Position numbers and translations under genes: made by a program. This document shows, in pieces, positions 58,280 to 64,000 of a stretch of 64,000 nt of DNA. How positions within the stretch are numbered: the first letter of the stretch is position 1; every line of letters begins with the position of its first letter. Below the pieces are notes generated by a model. The model searched no databases. It saw only the letters and a list, made by a program, of their open reading frames with translations, and was not told the DNA's origin. The DNA comes from an uncultured Pseudomonadota bacterium (GTDB lineage Bacteria > Pseudomonadota > Alphaproteobacteria > Rs-D84), in contig CASETE010000023.1 of assembly GCA_949290785.1 (NCBI GenBank), forward strand, positions 22,365-86,364. Reading direction: 5' to 3'.

Positions 58280-61200
58280 TTATTTATTTTTACGTCTTAG
58301 TGCTTGACGTGCCCGTTCTACCAAGAAGAACAAAGCAGGCGTTAAAGTGAACGTCCATATCAAACTTGCCAACATACCACCTATCATAACTGCGGCCATA
58401 GCAACTTTCATACCGTCCGCACTCCATAACTGTGGCAGCATCCCAGTCATAACCGCAATGGACGTCATCAAAATCATAGATTTTTTGTCATTTAACTCTG
58501 TCCACAAGGCATCCTTGATGTTTTCACCTTTGCTTATCCGATTAATCGTTGGCTCTAATAACAAAATGTTATTATTTACCACCAGACCGACTAACATAAC
58601 AAACGCCAACATTGCGCCAACGTTCATGGAAGCCCCAGACAAGAACAACAAGCCAAACACGCCCGCAAAACTGGTTAAAATAGACGTTGCAATCGTAAAC
58701 GGATGCGCCAAAGAATTCAAAATCGCGGCCAATAACATATAAGTCAAAACAATCGCCAAGAAGAACGCACTGCCTATTTCGCCCGTTGTTTCGTCTTGAA
58801 TTTCTGACATACCACCGAATTCAGCGCCATATCCCGCTTTCCAATCTATTTTAGCAATGGCTGCTTCTATTTTCTTTTGAACAGGCCCCATTGTGGACTT
58901 GCCTATATTAATATCTATTTCGGTTATTCTTTCTTTATCCAAACGGCGAATATCTGGCGTTGCACGTACAACTTCTATATCGCCCAACTCTGACAATGGA
59001 ACCATACCCTTTTGAGAATTTACATAAACACTGTCAAAGATACTTGTGTTTTTAAAGGGTTCTGCAAACTCTAATATAATAGGATATTCTTCGCCGTTTT
59101 CTTTGTACTTATATTCGTCATTGCCATACAAAGCGGTACGTAAAGTCGCACCAGCATAAGAATTTTTAATTCCCCAGAAATTCATTTTCTCTTCATCTGG
59201 TATGAAACGCGTTTCACGTCCCGGTTCTTGTTGAGCAAAAACCGCGCTTTGAACTTCTGGAATTTGATTTATCATATCTAAGACTTGCTTTGCATATGCC
59301 TCGCGCTGAGCGTCATCTTCTCCGTATATATTCAACACGATATCCGAAGAAACGCCTGCCCCAGACATACTTTGCCCCGCACGAATTTGTATTTCTGCAT
59401 CTGGTATTTCTGCAAGCACCGGCAACATTTTACGCGCCAACTCTTTATCAGATACGTTTCTATCTGAAACGTCAACCAATTCTATTTTAACAGAAATATT
59501 TTGTAAACCACGTTCACCGATTTTGACCGAAGTCGCTTTGACTTCTTCAAAATCTGCTAACTTAGTTTCTATCTGTTGTGCGATGGATTCAGACTTTTCA
59601 AAAGTTGCCCCCATAGGCGCACGGGCGGTTATATTAATTTCGTTGGTATCCGTAGATGGCGCAAACTCATTACCAACAAAACCCATTAACATTGCCGACC
59701 CTAACAAAGCGGCCACGGCAATACCAACAACGCGCCAAGGCTTAGAATATTGATAATCAAACCAACGACGCAATTTTGTATTATTTGCTTTGTTCAACGG
59801 CTGCTTTTTTTCAACAACTTTTTGTTTTTTATTCTTATCCGTTAAACGCAAGAACTTCGCAATCATCATAGGCGTCAACGTGAAAGAGAATAACAAAGAC
59901 AGCAACGTCAAGTAAACAACCGTCAACCCAAACTGTACCATAAACTGCCCTACAATTCCGCCCATAAACGCCAACGGCAAGAACACAACGACGTTGGTTC
60001 CGACACCTGCTAATACAGATACGGCAACTTTTTTAGTACCGTCAATTGCGGCATTATCGGGGTCTTTTCCGGCACGCATTTCTTGCAACGCAGACTCTAT
60101 CAAAATAATGGCGTTTGATACCAACGTACCCAAAGCGGAAGAATACGCTAACAAGGTCATAGCATTAATTGTAAAACCACTGCCGTCCATAAAGAAGAAA
60201 CCGGCCACCAAAGATGCAGGTATCACAACGCCCGCAATAATCGTAGAACGCCAATTTCTAGTAAATGCCAATAGAACCAAAACTGTAAATATAACACCCA
60301 ATATAATACCTTCTATGGTACTATATGTTTCATCAGCAACAGCGATGGAAGAATCTGAAACTATCTCCATCTGAGCCCCAGGGAACCTGGAATCCAAATC
60401 AGCCTGTAATTCCGGCAACTTTTTGCGTAATTCTTTGGATATATTTATAGCGTTTCCATCCGAAGATTTTACAACAGATGCAATAACTACTTTTTCCCCG
60501 TTATAGCGTGCACCAGTTTCTATATCGCGCGCTGCATCCGTTACAGTTGCAATGTCGCCCAGTTTAAAATTCTGACCTTCTACAGTAGTCAAACGCAAAC
60601 TTGCAATTTCATCAACGTTTTGAAACTCGCCAATGAAGCGCACATTAGATGAATCAGTACCCGTTTCAATCTTACCGCCTGGCACATTCAAGTTCCGCAT
60701 TCCCAACGCAGATACAACATCCATGACGGTGACGCCACGCGCGGCCATTGTTTCAGGATTCATGGCAACCCTTACAGCGCGACTTTCGCCGCCAAAGACA
60801 GATACACTTGCCACGCCCTTTATCGCCGTTATCTTATTAGACAACGTGTTCGTTACATATTCTTCTATGTCACGTGGATTACCGCCACGCAATACAATAT
60901 CAACGACAGATTCTTGCAGAGGATTTAATTTTTCAACAACAGGTTGCTTTAAATCATCTGGAAATTCTGATGACAAGGCGTCTAGTTTTGATTTCACCTC
61001 GGTAGATTTATCGTTAACGTTTACCCCCAGGTTAAACTCCGCCATAACGAAAGCGCCGTTTTCAAACGCTTGCGACGTAATTTTCTTTAATTCAGAAACT
61101 TCAGAAATAGCGTCTTCGGCCTTTTTAACAACCTGCGACTCTATTTCAGCCGGTGACGCACCGGGATAAACGAAAGTCGCCGTAACCATCGGAAAATCAA

Positions 61201-61312
61201 TTGCCGGCGTACGTTCTATGTTCATTTTTGGAAAAGACACAAAGCCCAATACCACCCAAAACAAAACAAACATCAACGTAGTAATAGGTCTGCGTACAAA
61301 AAACTTTAACAT
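58280..61312 (-). CDS. RND-family efflux permease, atypical proton-relay residues
   Basis: This 1010-residue inner-membrane pump has the AcrB/MexB layout: membrane helix at residues 10-30, two large periplasmic loops and two sets of membrane helices. It matches the hydrophobe/amphiphile efflux family (F-V-R-R-P-I-T-T-L at the start, F-V-Y-P-G-A-S-P-A-E-I-E). In helix 4, where AcrB has D407-D408, this protein reads L-V-S-N-A-I-I-L-I-E, with Ser399 and Asn400. Where AcrB has K940 it has Asn913 (G-L-V-V-N-N-N-I). The proton pathway must therefore differ or be impaired. It is the last gene of the marR-tolC-adaptor-RND operon, with AGGGG 7 bases before its ATG. Confidence 0.93.
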   Translation of the reverse strand: MLKFFVRRPITTLMFVLFWVVLGFVSFPKMNIERTPAIDFPMVTATFVYPGASPAEIESQVVKKAEDAISEVSELKKITSQAFENGAFVMAEFNLGVNVNDKSTEVKSKLDALSSEFPDDLKQPVVEKLNPLQESVVDIVLRGGNPRDIEEYVTNTLSNKITAIKGVASVSVFGGESRAVRVAMNPETMAARGVTVMDVVSALGMRNLNVPGGKIETGTDSSNVRFIGEFQNVDEIASLRLTTVEGQNFKLGDIATVTDAARDIETGARYNGEKVVIASVVKSSDGNAINISKELRKKLPELQADLDSRFPGAQMEIVSDSSIAVADETYSTIEGIILGVIFTVLVLLAFTRNWRSTIIAGVVIPASLVAGFFFMDGSGFTINAMTLLAYSSALGTLVSNAIILIESALQEMRAGKDPDNAAIDGTKKVAVSVLAGVGTNVVVFLPLAFMGGIVGQFMVQFGLTVVYLTLLSLLFSFTLTPMMIAKFLRLTDKNKKQKVVEKKQPLNKANNTKLRRWFDYQYSKPWRVVGIAVAALLGSAMLMGFVGNEFAPSTDTNEINITARAPMGATFEKSESIAQQIETKLADFEEVKATSVKIGERGLQNISVKIELVDVSDRNVSDKELARKMLPVLAEIPDAEIQIRAGQSMSGAGVSSDIVLNIYGEDDAQREAYAKQVLDMINQIPEVQSAVFAQQEPGRETRFIPDEEKMNFWGIKNSYAGATLRTALYGNDEYKYKENGEEYPIILEFAEPFKNTSIFDSVYVNSQKGMVPLSELGDIEVVRATPDIRRLDKERITEIDINIGKSTMGPVQKKIEAAIAKIDWKAGYGAEFGGMSEIQDETTGEIGSAFFLAIVLTYMLLAAILNSLAHPFTIATSILTSFAGVFGLLFLSGASMNVGAMLAFVMLVGLVVNNNILLLEPTINRISKGENIKDALWTELNDKKSMILMTSIAVMTGMLPQLWSADGMKVAMAAVMIGGMLASLIWTFTLTPALFFLVERARQALRRKNK

Positions 61313-61348
61313 CTCATTTCCCCTATTTTTAACCTGTTAAAATATTCC

Positions 61349-61948
61349 TTATTTTTTTATCTGCACTTTATCGCCAGCATTTACCTTGGACAAAATAACA
61401 ACGTCACCGTCGTTTAACCCATCAGAAATATATGCTGTATCAGAATCTTGGCGAACGACACTTACAGGACGCAATTCTGCAACACCGTTTTCTGCCACCA
61501 AAACTTTACCGTCTTTTACAGCATATGCAGGGACAAAATATCCTTTGGCTTTAAATTCAGCATACTGCAAACCGTTCGTAACGCCGCGCGTTCTGACAAC
61601 ATGCATACCAGAATCTAGGTCTATGTCCGCAGAAACAGACACAATTACCCCGTCACCAATACGTTGACCGGCATGTAACTTAGACACCCGCGAACTTGCA
61701 ACGTAGGCACGATTATTATGAACCGCAATAGGTTCTTTTAACGAGCCTTCTTGTGAAGTAACTTCTATGACTTGCACCGGTGCACCGACATCTGCTGCAA
61801 CGCGCGACGCATTAAATACAGCCAAAGAATTTTCCGCACCAATGGCAGCAAATCTAAAAATCACCCAGCCTAATAAAACGGCGGCACATAATATATAACT
61901 AATTTTTTTACCTTTTTGCGAAGATATTGTTTCTTTAATTTTTTCCAT
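61349..61948 (-). CDS. Very short RND periplasmic adaptor-like protein
   Basis: This 199-residue protein sits where the membrane-fusion (AcrA-type) gene belongs. It has a membrane anchor (about 17-35) and then only what looks like a beta-barrel and membrane-proximal region: V-S-K-L-H-A-G-Q-R-I-G-D-G near residue 93, V-S-A-D-I-D-L-D-S-G-M-H, V-P-A-Y-A-V and D-G-L-N-D-G-D-V-V-I-L-S-K. The alpha-helical hairpin and lipoyl halves seen in normal adaptors (350-400 residues) are missing. The start chosen (61948) has AGGTGA upstream, 1 base after the TolC stop; a GTG 9 bases earlier is possible. It may be a reduced adaptor working with a longer one elsewhere. Confidence 0.72.
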   Translation of the reverse strand: MEKIKETISSQKGKKISYILCAAVLLGWVIFRFAAIGAENSLAVFNASRVAADVGAPVQVIEVTSQEGSLKEPIAVHNNRAYVASSRVSKLHAGQRIGDGVIVSVSADIDLDSGMHVVRTRGVTNGLQYAEFKAKGYFVPAYAVKDGKVLVAENGVAELRPVSVVRQDSDTAYISDGLNDGDVVILSKVNAGDKVQIKK

Positions 61949-61949
61949 C

Positions 61950-63278
61950 TTATTCACCTAATAGTTTTTTTACCGATTCTGCCGACATCAAAATATTATA
62001 TTTTGCATTTAATAACGCCATATCCAATTGATACAAGCCCGCTGATACCTCTGCTAACTCAACCGCAGAAGTCTGACCGGCGGCAAATCTATCACGTGAA
62101 AACGTATAGGCTTTTGCTGCCAAGTCTCTGGCGTTTTCAAGGCTGGCTAAATTTCCGCGCAAATGATTATACTTTTCAACAGCGCGATTATATTCTTCGG
62201 TCGTCATCTTTTTCGCCTTGTCCAAGTCTTGACGAGCCGCCTCTGCATTCATTGCCTCTACTGTGGCGTTTGCCTTGTGCAAACCGCCGCTGAAAATAGG
62301 AACCTGCAAGGCTATACCCCAATACGCGGATTGCCCGTTATTCTCGTTGAACATATTATTAAAGTCTTTGTCCATCGCTAAATAACTATAAGACGCCGTT
62401 GCCGCCAAGGTAGGATAAGCCCCTGCCCTTTTTGACTTCGCGTTTCTTTCATACATCGCAACTTGTTCCGATAACATATCCCATTGCGGCGTAGATTTTA
62501 ACTCGCCTACATTTAAGTCTGTAAATTCATCGGGGAAATTATCCGTCAGAACTAATTCTTCGCTCATATCAATACCCGCTAAAATTTTCAACATTCTGTG
62601 CGCCGTATCGCGATTAAATTCTGCATCAGATAAATTGATTTCTTTTGTTGCAATATCAGATTCTATTTTAACCAAGTTGCTACGATTTGCGCGCCCCGCA
62701 GCAGTCAATTTCTTTTTTGCTGCGATTGCTTGGTCTAAATCTTGTTTAGAAATCTTAACAATCTCGTCCGTCATTTTAGCAGTCCAATACATATTTACCG
62801 CAGCATATTGCACTTCGCGCTTTGTCATTTCGCGGCCGGATTCAGACATTTTTATCGCGGATTTTACGCCATCAACCGCATTGCCGATTTTACCAAAGGT
62901 ATATATAGGTTGAGTAATAGAAATTCCAGCCATTGTTATGTTATCTGGTATTTCTATATGACTGACATTTGTACCTGAAACTTGTGCGATGATTCCGCCT
63001 AATTCTGGCGGCAAGTCAACGCCGTATGACTTTGTCGGATTTTCAACGTTGACCAAATTCATATAAGATACATTACCTGTAATATTAAACCAACGATTCG
63101 CATTTACAGCATCCAAAGAAGCCTCTGCCTTTTTTACGTTCGCATCCGCTTTCTTTAAATCTTGGGATTGGGTCAAAATTTTTTCAACCGCTGCATTCAA
63201 AGATAAATCCATTGCGAACGCAGCATCGGTAACGAAACCGAAACACAACCCCAATACAACAACACTTGTTTTACGCAT
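61950..63278 (-). CDS. TolC-family outer-membrane channel
   Basis: This protein of about 442 residues has a signal peptide ending A-A-F-A-M-D and the two-fold repeated, coiled-coil-rich layout of outer-membrane efflux proteins (OEP). Landmarks are L-N-A-A-V-E-K-I-L-T-Q-S-Q-D-L near residue 30, an Ala/Gln/Lys-rich helical region 140-220 and A-G-Q-T-S-A-V-E-L-A-E-V near residue 400. It would form the tunnel for the RND pump. The ATG at 63278 has GGAG 7 bases upstream and overlaps the marR stop by 8 bases, so the two are coupled. The adaptor gene begins 1 base after its stop. Confidence 0.9.
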   Translation of the reverse strand: MRKTSVVVLGLCFGFVTDAAFAMDLSLNAAVEKILTQSQDLKKADANVKKAEASLDAVNANRWFNITGNVSYMNLVNVENPTKSYGVDLPPELGGIIAQVSGTNVSHIEIPDNITMAGISITQPIYTFGKIGNAVDGVKSAIKMSESGREMTKREVQYAAVNMYWTAKMTDEIVKISKQDLDQAIAAKKKLTAAGRANRSNLVKIESDIATKEINLSDAEFNRDTAHRMLKILAGIDMSEELVLTDNFPDEFTDLNVGELKSTPQWDMLSEQVAMYERNAKSKRAGAYPTLAATASYSYLAMDKDFNNMFNENNGQSAYWGIALQVPIFSGGLHKANATVEAMNAEAARQDLDKAKKMTTEEYNRAVEKYNHLRGNLASLENARDLAAKAYTFSRDRFAAGQTSAVELAEVSAGLYQLDMALLNAKYNILMSAESVKKLLGE

Positions 63279-63720
63279 TACCAATCTCCATCTTGTTTAA
63301 AATATCGTTAATGTTTTTTAAAGATTTTGTTAAAGTTTCTTCATCTGCGCGCGTCAAATTCACGAACAAATCTGAAATTGCCGCGCGAAAAGCGTTTAAT
63401 GCAGTTTGTGCAACCTCTTCACCGCGAACCGTACAAGAATACCACGTATTACGCCTATCTTTATCATCTACGACACGCACGACTAAACCGTCATATTCCA
63501 ACTTTCTAAAAGAAGCGCATAAATTAGGCGTCGTAACATATTCGCGCCGCGCAATGTCTTTTAGTTTTGCCCGACCGCCGATATATAAACGCACCAAGAC
63601 ACTGATTTGTTGTTTTGGATAACCACATATCAAAGCGGGATTCTTTTTTAATTTGTCCGCCAACCTATCCAAAATAAAAATGTTGTCTTCTAACAATTGA
63701 ATAAATTCCTTGCGAGACAT
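63271..63720 (-). CDS. MarR-family transcriptional regulator
   Basis: This 149-residue winged-helix regulator probably controls the efflux operon it leads. The recognition helix region (P-N-L-C-A-S-F-R-K-L-E-Y-D-G-L-V) and wing (V-V-D-D-K-D-R-R-N-T-W-Y-S) fit the MarR pattern, with D-x-R in the wing conserved. Dimer helices lie at both ends. AAAGGA is 8 bases before the ATG. MarR proteins usually repress their own operon and release DNA on binding small phenolic ligands; a ligand cannot be read here. The stop overlaps the TolC gene. Confidence 0.9.
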   Translation of the reverse strand: MSRKEFIQLLEDNIFILDRLADKLKKNPALICGYPKQQISVLVRLYIGGRAKLKDIARREYVTTPNLCASFRKLEYDGLVVRVVDDKDRRNTWYSCTVRGEEVAQTALNAFRAAISDLFVNLTRADEETLTKSLKNINDILNKMEIGNA

Positions 63721-63775
63721 ATTTAAATCCTTTATAGTTTATTATGTACCGACGAAAACGTTAAAAACTTGAATG

Positions 63776-63803
63776 ATTATATGTTTTAATAATTAAAAAA
63801 CAA
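63776..63803 (-). promoter_or_regulatory. marR-efflux operon promoter
   Basis: TTGTTT (63798-63803) and TATAAT (63776-63781) are 16 bp apart on the minus strand, leaving a leader of about 50 bases. Confidence 0.65.
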
Positions 63804-63821
63804 GAAAAAAATTATTTTTTA

Positions 63822-63849
63822 TTGCAAAAAAGATAAAGATATTTATAAT
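63822..63849 (+). promoter_or_regulatory. tRNA-Gln promoter
   Basis: TTGCAA (63822-63827) and a perfect TATAAT (63844-63849) are 16 bp apart, 13 bases before the tRNA. Confidence 0.82.
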
Positions 63850-63861
63850 TGCAGATGTTTT

Positions 63862-63935
63862 TGGGGTGTCGTCTAATGGTAGGACAAGAGATTTTGGTTC
63901 TCTTTATCATGGTTCGAATCCGTGCGCCCCAACCA
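63862..63935 (+). tRNA. tRNA-Gln(UUG)
   Basis: This is a complete 74-base tRNA with CCA encoded. TGGGGTG pairs with CGCCCCA (one T-G wobble). The anticodon arm is AGAGA-TTTTGGT-TCTCT with anticodon TTG, reading CAA. GGTTCGAATCC forms the T-arm. It has its own promoter and terminator. Confidence 0.96.
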
Positions 63936-63944
63936 GTTAATACG

Positions 63945-63982
63945 ACCGTTCGTTTTTAGCAATAAATCGAACGGTTTATTTA
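63945..63982 (+). terminator. Intrinsic terminator after tRNA-Gln
   Basis: ACCGTTCG / CGAACGGT with a 15-base loop is followed by TTATTTAAT, 9 bases after the tRNA. Confidence 0.8.
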
Positions 63983-64000
63983 ATGAATACAATAACTTAC

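Noticed and set aside
58280..61312. RND gene as a pseudogene because of missing relay residues
   Set aside because: The frame is intact over 1010 residues, with a good ribosome site, operon context and terminator.

Overview
The window comes from an AT-rich Gram-negative alphaproteobacterium, probably host-associated and uncultured (inference). The main pointers are a GapR/DUF2312 nucleoid protein, an IHF alpha gene next to fabH, small conserved alphaproteobacterial proteins, and a VirB8-VirB9-VirB10 type IV secretion core. It also carries outer-membrane machinery: an autotransporter, a TolC-like channel and a lytic transglycosylase. Genes are tightly packed, overlapping starts and stops are common, and there is no rRNA operon, CRISPR array or insertion sequence.

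Layout. 1-5.3 kb: the end of a surface-polysaccharide operon on the plus strand (wecB end, three glycosyltransferases, two methyltransferases). 5.3-8.4 kb (minus): an orphan phage-tail-fibre-like gene, an MltB transglycosylase and an outer-membrane barrel protein. 8.5-11.6 kb (plus): hemW and an M13 peptidase. 11.7-13.0 kb (minus): fabH-ihfA, divergent from tRNA-Arg(CCU), which is followed by a small Cys/His membrane protein and a 48-residue protein. 13.7-18.8 kb: a phospholipase D lipoprotein, galE and a large exported cysteine-motif protein. 18.9-20.1 kb: an orphan mraZ, an unknown 111-residue gene and a candidate stable RNA. 20.1-24.2 kb (minus): a Pmp-like autotransporter, plsX and rpmF. 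24.4-36.1 kb (minus): tRNA-Trp-secE-nusG-rplK-rplA-rplJ-rplL-rpoB-rpoC, complete and in the usual order. 36.3-42.1 kb (plus): virB8-virB9-virB10 and two small conserved genes. 42.1-50.1 kb (minus): yidC, lspA, a Kef-type antiporter, rsmA, recR, a D,D-carboxypeptidase and pyk. 50.2-57.3 kb: gapR and an RNHCP gene, pyrG, comEC, truA-fmt-def and rmuC. 57.3-63.7 kb (minus): a small coiled-coil protein, a HAD phosphatase and a MarR-TolC-adaptor-RND efflux operon. 63.8-64 kb: tRNA-Gln(UUG).

The parts most worth a second look are these. (1) The VirB8-9-10 core has unusual domains: a SPOR domain on VirB9, and a periplasmic Ig-like domain plus a cysteine-rich tail on VirB10; no ATPase genes are beside it. 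(2) The efflux operon has an adaptor far too short to hold the usual hairpin, and its pump lacks the TM4 aspartates and the TM10 lysine of AcrB. (3) The 754-residue exported protein carries five C-x6-C motifs. (4) The autotransporter passenger is built from FxxN / GGA repeats like chlamydial Pmp proteins. (5) A candidate ~90-nt RNA has its own promoter and terminator. (6) A recurrent promoter form, TTGCAA with a 16-17 bp spacer, uses a palindromic -35 that is shared back to back by fabH and tRNA-Arg. Several promoters also overlap terminators, start codons or each other.

All functional calls come from reading motifs and gene context; no database search was run.
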